Part shown: one piece after another, positions 33,797 to 44,856 of the stretch
How the letters are laid out: each line of letters begins with the position of its first letter
Position numbering within the stretch: the stretch's first letter is position 1
NCBI GenBank assembly: GCA_025667525.1
Contig: CM046878.1
Location: 391,410,974 to 391,474,973 of the forward strand
Source of the DNA: Glebionis coronaria
Taxonomy: Eukaryota > Streptophyta > Magnoliopsida > Asterales > Asteraceae
Reading direction: 5' to 3'
DNA length: 64,000 nt
Made by a program: the position numbers and the translations under genes
The notes under the pieces: generated by a model
The model's input: only the letters and a program-made list of their open reading frames with translations
Told to the model about the DNA's origin: nothing
Database searches by the model: none

Positions 33797-35769
33797 CATT
33801 GATCTCTTTATTCGGATGATCCCCTTGGTAAGGATCCTCAAGTCGACTTAGATGATCCGCGGCCAGGTTTTCGGCACCCTTCTTGTCACGAATTTCAATC
33901 TTAAATTCTTGAAGGAGCAAAACCCAACGAAGAAGTCTTGGCTTAGAATCTTGCTTTGTCAACAAGTACTTCAACGCGGAATGATCGATGTACACGATTG
34001 TGGTGGAAAGGATAAGATAGGGGCGGAACTTCTCAAAAGCATACACTACAGCTAAAAGCTCTTTTTCGGTAGTGGTATAATGCAATTGAGCCCCCGTCAT
34101 TGTCTTGCTAGCATAATGGATTGGTTGGAAGTGTTTGTTCACTCTTTGGCCCAAAACCGCTCCAATAGCAAAGTCGCTAGCATCACACATCAATTCAAAA
34201 GGTAGCTCCCAATTAGGGGTAACCAAGACTGGTGCCTTAGTTAGCTTGTCCTTAAGGAGATTGAAGGATTCAAGACACTCTTTAAAAAAGATAAAAGAAG
34301 TATCTTTTTCCAACAGGTGGGTCATCGGGCGAGCGATTTTTGAAAAATCTTGAATGAAACGACGATAGAAGCCCGCGTGACCAAGGAAACTTCTCACACC
34401 CTTCACGGTTGAAGGTGGAGGTAATTTGGCTATGACATCAAGTTTAGCACGGTCCACTTCAAGACCGGCTTTTGAGATTTTATGTCCAAGCACAATGCCT
34501 TCTTTACCATAAAATGGCATTTTTCCCAGTTTAGAACAAGGCGAGTGTCTTCACACCGCTTAAGCATGCGTTCCAAATTGGCAAGGCAAGAAGAGAAGGA
34601 GTCCCCAAAAAACGAGAAATCATCCATGAAGACTTCCATGGTTTGCTCAACCATGTCATGGAAGATAGCCAACATGCACCTTTGGAAAGTCCCAGGAGCA
34701 TTGCATAAGCCGAAAGGCATTATTTTATAAGCAAATGTGCCATAGGGACAAGTGAATGTTGTTTATTCTTGATCTTGGGGATCAATGGGTATTTGAAAAT
34801 AACCCGAGAAACCATCTTAAAAGCAGTAATATTCATTACCCGCTAGACGTTCAAGCATTTGGTCCATAAAAGGAAGGGGAAAACGATCCTTTCTCGTAGC
34901 ATCATTGAGTTTGCGATAGTCTATACAAACTCTCCACCCAGTAACGAGACGAGTAGGAATCAACTCGTTGTTTTGATTGGGCACAATGGTGATTCCGCCT
35001 TTTTTAGGCACACAATGGACCAGACTAACCCACGGTGAATCTGAGATAGGGTAGATCATGCCCGCTTCAAGAAGTTTGATAACCTGGTTTTTGATAACGT
35101 CATGGATCTTGGGATTCACCCTTCTTTGATTTTGAATAGTGGGCTTAAAGTCTTCCTCCATTAGAATTTTATGTGTGCAAAAGTGAGGATCAATTCCACG
35201 AATATCGGAGATTTTCCAAGCAATAGCTTTTTTATGTTTCTTGAGAACTTCAATGAGACGAGTTTTCTCATCGGCTTTTAAGTCCTTAGTAATGATAACG
35301 GGAAGTTGATCAATGCCCTCTAAGAAAACATACTCGAGATGAGGAGGTAAGTCCTTAAGCTCAAGAGTCGGAGGATCCTCAATAGATGGTGTAACTAACG
35401 ATGGATCATCATTAGTCACCTCTTTAGGAGAAGGAGGAGAGAAAGAGTCCTCATTGAGAAGTTTCTCAAGGGTACGAATATCTTCTTCCCAATCGGTGGG
35501 AGAATCGTCCTATTTTAGATCGATTGTACCTAAGCTAGCCTCAAATTCAGCCAACAGAAAGTCACTTTCTCCAAAAGGAGTCAATGACGGAGCAATTGAG
35601 GCAACGGTCTCAACATTGGGAAGAGAAGAAAGACTACTTTTGCAAGCATCATTAAAGTGTGCTTCACAAGCCTCATCGAGAACATCAATAGCATTAACAC
35701 TGTCATATGAATAAGGTTGCTTAGAAATCTTACCCATGTTGAAGACAATTTTATCGTCACCAACTCTCA
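33797..35769 (-). pseudogene. Athila-like RT and RNase H of element B
   Basis: Reading leftward: the protease-RT linker, with a TAG at 35510-35512; then RT with a PPHLEYVFL start, YRKLNDATR, and FMDDF encoded at 34616-34630 (FMDD takes the YxDD position). There are in-frame stops at 34817 and about 50 bases later, and a frameshift near 34515. RNase H follows with [32 protein letters not shown] and [10 protein letters not shown], then [11 protein letters not shown], running up to the E insertion. The order RT-RNase H-integrase is gypsy type. With at least four lesions it cannot make an active enzyme. Confidence 0.88.
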
Positions 35770-38088
35770 TGATTATTCACCCGCGACTACATCAATGAGA
35801 GTGCGACCGGTCCTCAAGAATGGACGTCCTACGATTAATGGAACACGTGGATCCATTTCGTAGTCACGACAACAAAATCCGCCGGGAAAGTGAATTTGTC
35901 TACGCCAACGAAGACGTCTTCGGCTATCCCCACTGGATAAGCAACCGTACGGTTAGCTAATTCCAAAGTGATTTTGGTGGGGAATAGCTCGGGGAGAGAT
36001 AATTGTTTCCATTCACTTACTGGAATTAAGTTGATACTAGCACCTAGATCGGCTAGGGCCATGCAATTCTCTACCCGCGGGAAGTTGCAAGGAATCAAGA
36101 AGCGACCCGGATCACCAAGTTTGGTGGGCAATTTCCTTAACATAACCGCGGAGCAATTCTCATTGAGGTGGGTCTGAGCAATGTCAAGAAGCTTCTCCTT
36201 GTCACTAAGGAGATCCTTAACCATCTTTGCATATTTAGGCATGTGAGCGAGAGCCTCAACAAAGGAGATGTTAAAATTCAATTGTTTAAACATTTTGAGA
36301 AAGTTTGAAACTTGAATATCATCCTTGCTTTTGAGATTTTCTTTCCTCAACCTTGAGGGATAAGGTATATCAGATGAAGAGGAAGGCTTTAGAGTAATAG
36401 GATCACTCACATCCTTGGGTGGTTGGGGAATGGGGTTAGAAGGTAAAGGAGTTGGGGAAAGTTGTTCTTTTTCCTTAGTCATAATCATGGGAGTAGGTGT
36501 AGGAAGCTCGGGTTCCGTATAACCTTTTCCACTACGAGTAGTGATTGCTTTCATCTCCCCTATTGGATTAGCAACGGTGTTACTCGGAAGAGTACCCGAA
36601 GAAGAGGGTTGATTACTTTGGAAAAACGAACCTATCATATCACGTTGATCATTCGTTTGAGTGCTCAAAGAGTTTCTCATATCGGCTCGAAGATCATTCC
36701 CTTGTTTCGCCATGTCATTCCTTAGCTCGGCTCGAATATCGCTCCCTTGTTTCGCCATGTCACCCTTCAAGTTAATGAATTGGCTTTGTAGATTCATCAC
36801 CATCTCTCTATTAGTCCTCATGTACATTTTGAGGTCTTGGTTCAATGCCGTTGGTTGATTGAGAGGTGGAGCTTGGTAAGCTTGAGTATTTCCTTGAGGT
36901 GGATATGGGTTTCTTTGGGATTGATATTGATTGGTAACACGAGGTTGGCTTTGATTGTTTCGGTTATAGTTTTGTTGTTGGTTTTGGTTTTGAGGAGTAA
37001 AACCGGGTGGTGAAAGATAGTTGTTGGAACGATAACTTAGCAAGTTACGGTCTCCTTGAGGGCGAGCTTGATAGCCTCCCGTGGGATAGTTACCGTATGC
37101 CGCGTTAACGTTTTCACAAAAATTGTCTTGGGTAGAAGGACAATCATTGTAAGAATGAGGACCACCGCACATTTCACAAGAAATAGCAACAACTTTAGCT
37201 TGTTGAAAGTGGGTTGTAGCCATGGTCATGTAATTTTTGTTCATCTCAGCGACTTGGCGGGAAAGTTCGGCTATCTCGGGTGGAAGAAGTAAAAGAAACA
37301 TTGACTCTCGGGTTTGATCTTGAGGATGCGGATGAATCCCAATTCTTGTGGTGAGTAGTCATGTTTTCAATTAACTCTCTACACTCTTCCGGTCTCCTTT
37401 TCATAAAAGTACCACCGACGGTGGCATTAATCGTATCACGATCACGAAAAGTGAGACCATTGTAGAAAGTATCAATGAGAGTGACGGGAAGCATGCTATG
37501 ATTTCGACAACGGTCGATCAAAACATTGTAGCGTTCCCAGGCATCAAAGAGTGATTCGTCATTTTCTTGAGTGAATCCACTAATTTGGTTACGAAGGCTC
37601 GTTACCATGGATGGTGGAAAGTAGCGTGACAAAAATCGTTGCGTCATGTCGTCCCATGTTTGAATTGAATTCTTAGGAAGACGGTCAAACCATTTTTCGG
37701 CATGGTGGGATAAAGTGTGTGGAAAGATGTGAAGGCGAAGATAATCCAAGGTAACACCGAGTAATTTCATGCTTTGAGTGACGGTAATGAATTTGTCGAG
37801 GTGTTTGTTGGCATAATCATCCGGTAATCCGCGAAAAGGACAAGTTTACACTTGTTGGATCATGTGATGCTTCAACGAAAATTCAGGAGCCGTAATTTGC
37901 ATCGGCGCAATCGGTCCTCCACTTCCATTCATCGTAGGATGACAAAGCTCTTCCATCGTTCGAAGGTCGGGTTGGGGGTTGTTATTATTCATGTTTGGGT
38001 GAGGTGGATTATTATTGTGGTGTACACCGGCCATGTCTAAATCTTGAAGAGTCTCGGGCTCAGGATAAGACGTAGAACGAGTAAGCAT
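35770..38088 (-). pseudogene. gag: Athila-like gag-protease of element B (right copy)
   Basis: It starts at MLTRSTSYPE (38088). Gag core blocks include APMQITAPEFSLKHHMIQQV, KWFDRLPKNSIQTWDD and RYFPPSMVTSLRNQISGF. The finger is CEMCGGPHSYNDC, followed by a Gln/Asn-rich tail and a KAITTRSG linker. The protease has ADLGAS (DLG in place of DTG) and TLELANRTVAYPVGIAEDVF. Lesions: TAA at 37846-37848; a 2-base loss near 37281 relative to the left copy; single-base shifts near 35862 and 35778. Gag would form the particle and protease would mature it. Confidence 0.88.
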
Positions 38089-38278
38089 ACACTAAAAAGA
38101 AAATGCAACAAAATGTTTTTTGGTTTTTATAGGTTTTTTAATTTTTTGGATTTTTTTGAAAATTTTATATTTTTTAGGATTTTTTTGAAATTTTTATGCT
38201 TGAAAATAATGTTCCCACGAGAACGGATCCCAAAATCCAATTTTTCTCACAAAAAACCGTTAATCTTTACGAAAAGAG

Positions 38279-38293
38279 CCGACAGCGGCGCCA
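38279..38293 (-). other. Primer-binding site, right copy of B (tRNA-Asp type)
   Basis: The minus strand reads TGGCGCCGCTGTCGG, differing at two of 15 positions from the left copy. It starts a few bases inside the LTR end. Confidence 0.8.
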
Positions 38294-38296
38294 TTT

Positions 38297-39728
38297 TAAT
38301 AAGTAAGATTTTGTGTATATTGAAATTGTTCGTTCTCGGTATCTCTTCGAATTGGAAATAAAACGTAAAGAAATAAAAACTATAAATTATAATACGTTTA
38401 AAAGGAAACTAAGAAAAGACAAATTAAAATCAAGTTTACGAAAAATAAAACGAAATAAGTAAAACAAGACCTGAAGAAATTGGCGGGAAAAATTAAATTT
38501 GAAAATACTTTGGACTAAAATAATTTAAATTCGCAACTTAAAAATCTTGAAACAATTTCGCAATTAACAAAATACAAGATTCCGCAATTGGTGAAGATGT
38601 ATGATTTCGCAATTCCCAAAGATTCCACAATGAAGAAGATAGCAAGATTCCGCAATACAAATTCGCAACTAGGAAATAAAAAGAATTCGCAATAATGCGA
38701 AATGATAGATTTCACAACTTTAAAGCATAAATCCGCAATACTTTAAAGCATAAATCCGCAATAATTGCGGATTGAGGGATTTCGCAATAATGGCGAAATG
38801 ATGGAATTCGCAACTTAGGCAAGGTTCAAATTCGCAATTATGGAAAAAGTTGCGAATTTGAATCAACCATTCCTAAAAAATAGGATCTCGGACAAGGACG
38901 GTTTTAAGCAACTTTTTAACAATTTTTTGAGGACAATAAACACAAAAGAACACCAATAAGCTACCAATAAGCTAGGCAAATGATAAATTTTATAAAAACT
39001 CAACACGTAAATCAAGAAACTCGAAAAGTAACCAACTTTATGTGTCGAAATAAAAAAGTAGATGAAAAAGATGATGAATACATGATCGTAACCAACAAGA
39101 AAGATTAAAAAGATGAAGATTAAAGTAAGATTAAGCTTAAAAAGTAAAGGTTTGATTAAACAAAGAAAGCAAGAACATAAAAGATGAAGGTTTCCTAGTG
39201 AGAGAAAGTTAAACACTTTCCCTCTCTAAAAATTAAACTACAAAAATTGAAAATGAACTAATTAACTAACACCCTCCTAATGTGACATTAGGAGGGTATA
39301 TATAGGAGGTGGGGAGTGCATGTGTTGCTTCCTTCTTTCTTTCTTTTCGTCTCGACTCGATTTAAATTCTTTGTCTTTCTTGACATCGTCTCGGGATTTG
39401 TCGATATAAATTGAACTTGTCTTATAATTTTCTTCTTCTATTAGACTTGAGTTCTTCGACTTCATTAAACTTCCGTCTTTAGACTTTTTCTTCGATAAAT
39501 CTTCAGAATAGGCCTTGGACTTCCATTCTTTTGACTTCGTCTTTTCTCGTTTTCTTCGATAAAAGCCCGTGATTACCCATGTTTTCTCCTTTTTTCATAC
39601 TTTTACCCTGAAACACAATAAAAACACAAACCACGCATAATTCCGACTTTTACGACATAAAATAAACGTTTTGGTCTTGTTATTATTGGAAATAAGTGGT
39701 AAAAGGATAAGTGTTTTCACACTTATTA
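38297..39728 (-). mobile_element. 5' LTR of element B (right copy)
   Basis: On the minus strand it starts TAATAAGTGTGAAAAC at 39728 and ends CTTATTA at about 38297; 1432 bp. TATATATA lies at 39297-39304 and the TTCGCAA array at about 38525-38860. It differs from the left LTR by scattered substitutions and several small indels. The flanking pentamer GTAAG (39729-39733) has no partner that I could find, as expected if the other end is truncated. Confidence 0.82.
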
Positions 39729-39781
39729 GTAAGTTTGAGGTATTGTAGCCTACAAGATTGCGATATAAAGTCAGATGAGAC
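39729..39781. other. Short spacer between elements B and D
   Basis: 53 bp that belong to neither LTR. The last five bases, GAGAC, should be the target duplication of element D, whose right end lies outside the window. Confidence 0.6.
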
Positions 39782-40968
39782 TGATGATATGGCTTTTATA
39801 CATGATCTCATTGTTCTTTTTGGGCTTTAAATATAAAAAACATCATCAAAAATACCATATATATGCTTGTATTTGTTCAATGTGTATTTTAGGTACAGAT
39901 ATTGAGAAAATGATAAAAGATCACAAAGAACAAGCAAAAACGAACACGGGAAATGAAGCCGCACAAAGAACCAAGCCCTAATGAAGATTTTCCAAGAAAA
40001 ACCCTTGAAGAATTGAAGATTATGCAAGAAGGGTCCTAAAATATTGAATAATTAACACTTTTAACCCTTGTATAATCATAATAACAAGTTTGGTCCTTAA
40101 AGTTTGTCAAAGTGCAAAAAGGACCCTCCACTTTGAAGAATTGGCAAGAATGGTCCCTCATAAATCATGAATTATCAATATTAGTCCTCCAAAAAGTCAA
40201 TCATACAAGTCAAGACCATAATATTTTGGGAAGATGCCAAAACAGCCCTTCAAGAATCATCAAATGGCAAGAAATACCCCTGAAAATAATTTGGAAAAGT
40301 ATTTGGGGCAAAAGTCAAAAAAATGAAACTTCAATAACAAAGGAATTCGGCTTGGAATTGAAATGAAAGGTAATAGAAAGGCTGAGTGGAAAAATTGCCA
40401 AACATGAAAGATACATAGGCCAGTGGAAACTTGACACCTGTCCCACTCACACCCTCCACCAATCACAACTCACCAAACCTCCACCTCACACCGCACTCAC
40501 AACTGGTTTTTAACTAACCCTAATTAATTTATTAATTAGGCGCCTAATAAGTTTTCAAATCTTAATCTGGATCAAACCAAGTACTATTCATCGTATGAAC
40601 ATAATTAGGGATTTTCTTAATACTTGAAATTAAGCCCTAATTCTTTCCAGAAACATGATTAAGGTGACACTAAACACATCCCCACCCTTAAACCCCATGC
40701 CACATCATCACAAAACCCACATGAGATTCCTTGCTATACCACTTTTGGGAAGATGCCAAAACCCTACCAACCATCCAACCGCCAAGAAAGCAGCTTCATA
40801 TCTAAGCTTATTTTGGGCCATTGATCAAATTCTTTCACCCTTTACAGCTTCACAAATTGCCAAGAAGTTCACATGTTCAAGCAAAAATTCAAAATCCTCA
40901 AGGGCAAATTGGGACTTCTACAGCATTCGGGTTAACGTTTTTATGTTTTCTAGATAGTCATTGTAGCC

Positions 40969-40975
40969 TATAAAA
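40969..40975 (+). promoter_or_regulatory. TATA box of the D LTR
   Basis: CCTATAAAAGGC, preserved in the 3' LTR at 62281-62287. It is the best core promoter candidate, about 1.2 kb into the LTR, which would leave a transcribed R-U5 part of up to 2.8 kb. Confidence 0.7.
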
Positions 40976-42099
40976 GGCATATGACCTGCTTCATTTTAGT
41001 TTGCTCTTGGTTGTTCCTTTGTTCATAATTCTGTAAAGCCTTGTTCATTTTTAATGAAAAGTGTTTGAAATTGATGATGAAATCCAAGTGCCAATCTTTT
41101 TAGTTACTTATTACTGTTATATGTTTGTGCTTATTGAATCTTAAAACCTGTTTTCAAGCTTTGTGCGAGAAATTGCTCAAAGTTCAAAACTTGATATTTT
41201 GCTAAGTTCTTGGTTCAAACCTTGATATTTTTGGTCTATAAGTGGTCTATACACCCTGATAAGAAAATTATCAAGGTGTTGTGAGCTTATAGTTTGGGGA
41301 TATTCAAGAGTGGGAAACAAGGTTGCATTAATCAAGCTTTTTCCATTTTTATGTTTTTCTGTTTTGATATTTATTGTGCTCTAACCTTGTTGAATCTTAG
41401 CAGGGTTGATTGTGGACTTGTGTCTTGTTGGGCTAGACACATAAGCTCATAAATCCGTGGGCGTGGAAGTATATCCATTAGGTTTGAACCCTTAATCCTA
41501 AAATCTGTCAAAAAGTGGATTTTTGTGATATTTGAGTTCTGCTGTTGTATGTGGTGTTCTTGTGGCTTGAATCTGCTTAATATTGCATGATATTGTTGTT
41601 GTTATGCTAGATTAGGCTTAGGTAATACTGAAACACACATTTCCTTTGTTAAATCTTGGATTAAAAAAGTTAAAGGGGTGTTTGAGATTACTGATTTGAG
41701 TTTATAGTTTGAGTTTGGTTAAGTGTTTGTGGTTGTATTGTACCTGTTCTTGTTTGAATAGCATAAAGGAGTTATTTGCTGCATGTTTTATGCTCTTGAA
41801 CACAATAGTCAAACATATGGTCATAAAATCTTTGAAACTTGATATTTTGGCCTGTGATTTTATGGACACCATGTTCTAGGCTTAGACTTAGGGTAACAAG
41901 TGATAAATCATAACCAATTTAACCTTTTAAGAAGATTTGAAGTGTTGAATTTGGATTTGTGGTCAAGTATATCAGAAAAAGGAAAGTGTGTTTGACTGTT
42001 TGTATCACTAAAGTTCATAAGCTTGAATCTTTTGAAGCCATTGCATGAAATTTGTAAATGCTTGTATAAGTCTATTATAGCTTATGTATGTATTTGGTT

Positions 42100-43010
42100 G
42101 CTTGTGGTTAGCTTATTCTTGCTAAAATTGCTTATTGGTCAAATCTGCTTAAGTGTTCAAAGTCTGTGACAAGTCTGGTGATAAATTGAATTAACTGCAC
42201 TAATTGGCTAAGTGGAATTGTGATATCTTTGTTGTTCTTGACTCCTTGTGATCCACTGATTACAAGGGTGCCTTGTTTGTAACTTGAATCCAACAAAATC
42301 TCATATAAGACAAAAAGTCAAATTGGTCAAGCAGGGGGGACTTTTCCCACTAAAACTCATAAAAAGTTTCCACTGCTACTATAAAATATCAAATAACTTA
42401 TTAATAAGCCATTATAGCTTATTGAGACTTGCAACAACTTTGTTTTTGTAATCAATCTACCTTATTTGACCCATTTAATCTAGAGCTTTGTGGACTTTGA
42501 CTTTTAGGTTTGACTAGAAAACGAACTTTGTTGACTTTTGCAAAATGGATTTTAGCTTATTCCTACTTATTGAGTGGTGATTTTTGAAATATTTTTGATT
42601 CTTAAGCTTAGTTAAGCTATTTTTAACTTATTGCAACTTGAATCAGCTCTTGAAATAGCCTAGAACTCGAAAACGACTATTTTGTCGTTTTGTGTAGAGA
42701 GCTTTTGCTTATTTCAGTCTTATTTCTTGGACTTATTTCACGTTTCGTTTTGCAAATAGCTTATTTAGGCCAAGAGAAGGACGTGTGTTGAATTTTAGCT
42801 TATGACATCAGCTTATAGCTTAATGGGCCAAAAAGCCCATTAAGAATAAGCTATTTTGAAATAAGCTATCTTAAGCTTATTTTCAGCTTTTGGGCCTTTG
42901 GAAAATTATGTTTAGAATTGTATTTTAAGCTTAACTGGAGTTTTTGGACTTATTTGGTGGACTTTTTCTTATTGGGCCTATTTTTAGCCCATTAAGACAT
43001 TGTTTGGCCT
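42100..43010 (+). repeat. AGCTTATT-rich segment in the D LTR
   Basis: AGCTTATT, GCTTATT or the reverse complement AATAAGCT recurs more than 15 times, for example the cluster AATAAGCTATTTTGAAATAA at 42844-42863. Spacing is irregular. Elements B and C have different motif arrays downstream of their TATA boxes. Confidence 0.65.
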
Positions 43011-43825
43011 GTTAGCCCATTTGAAGGCCCACTAGGGGTATTTTGGTAATTCTAAGTGCATATTCTGTTTATTTAGGTAAAATTAAGTAGGTTTGCAAGT
43101 TTTTAAAGTTTTTTATAAACTTTGAATTTTTTATTATTATTTTATTATTAAAATAATCATTTTTTATTTTTAATTAAGATTTTTCACTTTTTAAATTTTT
43201 CCTAGGTTTTATACATTAAGTTAGGATTTTTACATCTTTCCAAATATTTTTAGCATCTTTTAATTATTTTCTAGGATTATTTTAAGATTTTTATAGTTTT
43301 TAAGTATTTAAAAATAGTTTTTAGTGGTTTTAAAATTTAGAAAAATAATTTTTAGTCTAATTAGGTTATTTTAGAGGTTTACAAACTTTAAAACCTTGAT
43401 TTGGGCTTTTTATTGGTTAATTTTGATTTTTAGGACTTTAATTAGCATTTAAAAATTCATATTTAATTAAAAAAAGGTTTTAGCAAGTTTTGATTTTTTG
43501 TAAACCCTTAGAATATTTTAGTGGATTTTTAGTAATTTTTTGGAATTTTTTAGAATAAAATTTTATTTTACCCCATTTTACGGTTTTACGTCTTTTACGT
43601 CTTAGTGTAATTTTCTCGCATTCGTCTTCATTTTTCTTTCCTTTCCTCATAATATTAATCACAAATAATTAATTCAAATTCAAAGCACGCTTAACACACT
43701 AGCCTCCTTGAGAACGAACTCACAGTTGGGTCATTTTTAGTGCACGATTTTCATAAATCGTCGTATTAAACGCTTGCCCTAATTACTTCCTTTTCCTAAA
43801 GGGGTAAAACGTACAACTATCATTT

Positions 43826-43843
43826 TGACGCCGCTGCCGGGGA
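43826..43843 (+). other. Primer-binding site of element D (tRNA-Asp type)
   Basis: TGACGCCGCTGCCGGGGA matches 16 of 18 bases of TGGCGCCGTTGCCGGGGA, the complement of the plant tRNA-Asp 3' end. It starts three bases after the LTR end. Confidence 0.85.
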
Positions 43844-44577
43844 GGCGTGTTGTGTTTTGATTTGAACAATTGTTGTTTTTATATCATCTATAATATCTAT
43901 TTGTATTAGTAGCACTCTACTAATACGTATTATCGGTTTTCGTTTTTTTTTGTGTGAATATTATTAATATATTGTATACGTATCACAAAAAAATTAACAA
44001 GTACTCCAAAAGTGTGAAAACACAACATTGATTCGGGATTTCATCACTCGATCATTGTATTCGAATCTCAAACCAAAAGAAAAAGGCAAAAATAGATAAA
44101 TACTTTCGTGAAGCTCGATTTTGAAAAATACAAACTTTAAGGTGAATAGATAGGCAACATGCTATAAAAGGCCGTTAAAGGGAAGCTAGGTACTTAAGTG
44201 GTTCGCGCCACCTCATTCCCCCCGTTCACTTGTGAGTATTTGATTTTGAAAGCTAATCGAGGGTTTTGCCGCCCAAAGTATTATTCGTATCATATATATT
44301 TTCTTGGTTTCAAAAGATTAAACCCTCTTGAACGTTTTGGTGTTCCACCAACGTTCTAAAGTCATCGAAGGCGTTCACTTCACGTGATCGTTTTCATTCC
44401 TTGAGGCTCCTTTAATCACGAGATTTGGTTTGAGGAGAGATTTGTAGATTTTGGTCTACGTAATACACAAAAATCCAAAAAAATATAAAAACAATCAAAA
44501 ACACAAAAAAAAAATTAAAAAAGTAAAGACACCCAAAAGAATCTTTATTGCTCATCCCCACGTTGTACGTTACGTTT
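43844..44577 (+). other. Untranslated leader of element D
   Basis: About 730 bp between PBS and gag. It contains a second TATA-like CTATAAAAGG at 44162-44171 and an A-rich run at about 44466-44525 just before gag. No coding content. Confidence 0.6.
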
Positions 44578-44856
44578 ATGCAAACTCGCTCTAAAGCAAA
44601 ACGTTCACGTAAACGTATAAATCGTAAGGAAACAACACCGACGTTTTCTAGCGAAGACTCTCCCATTGACGAACCCATTGTAGAACAAGAAGTTACCATG
44701 GCTAATCGTACTATGATGGAGTTATTTCAAGCACCCACCGAGGGTTATGGAGAGGCTATTGTGATTCCCGCAATCCTTGCGGAGAATTTCAAGGTTAAGA
44801 CGGGTTTGTTGTCCATGATCCAAGCCACCAAGTTTCGTGGTGACGAAAAGGACAAC
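44578..44856 (+). pseudogene. gag: N-terminal part of element D gag (before element C)
   Basis: It starts at MQTRSKAKRSRKR (44578; an upstream in-frame Met at 44548 is less likely). It is basic at first, then acidic, and then enters the gag domain (MIQATKFRGDEKDN). The frame is cut by element C after the codons for DN, and resumes in register at 53837 with PHNHIRQFN. The split, not a stop codon, ends this piece. Confidence 0.85.
44852..44856. repeat. Target site duplication of element C, left (ACAAC)
   Basis: ACAAC precedes the C LTR and recurs at 53832-53836. Removing C and one copy rejoins the D gag frame exactly. Confidence 0.96.

Larger units (their letters stand above)
15107..39728 (-). 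mobile_element. Element B: Athila-like gypsy element, tandem LTR-internal-LTR-partial internal, split by element E
   Basis: Minus-strand order: LTR (39728-38297), PBS, gag-pro (from 38088), RT and RNase H (to 33797), then element E, integrase (21341-20220), 3' untranslated region, LTR (18159-16740), and then a second PBS and gag that break off at 15107. About 3.05 kb at the left (15107-18159) is homologous to 36655-39728 at the right. The second internal start shows this is not a simple element; recombination between neighbouring copies, or a truncated tandem, is the likely origin. Athila assignment rests on the tRNA-Asp-type PBS, the DLGAS protease and the gag style. Confidence 0.8.
39782..43822 (+). 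mobile_element. 5' LTR of element D
   Basis: Starts TGATGATATGGC, ends AACTATCA; about 4041 bp, very long for an LTR. The start matches 61093 (TGATGAGATGGC) and homology continues to the window end. It carries a clear TATA box at 40969-40975 and an AGCTTATT-rich segment at about 42100-43010. The ORFs of about 100 codons near 40655 recur in both LTRs but show no domain and are not called. Confidence 0.9.

Noticed and set aside
33797..38088. Stop codons in B and D as a sign of C-to-T mutation bias
   Set aside because: Some stops fit CAA to TAA, but others need changes such as TTA or AAA to TAA, and frameshifts are frequent; no clear bias without a count.
40655..40957. ORF of about 100 codons in the D LTR, repeated at 61967-62266
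   Set aside because: Present in both LTRs but with many non-synonymous changes by eye, upstream of and overlapping the TATA region, and without a recognisable domain.
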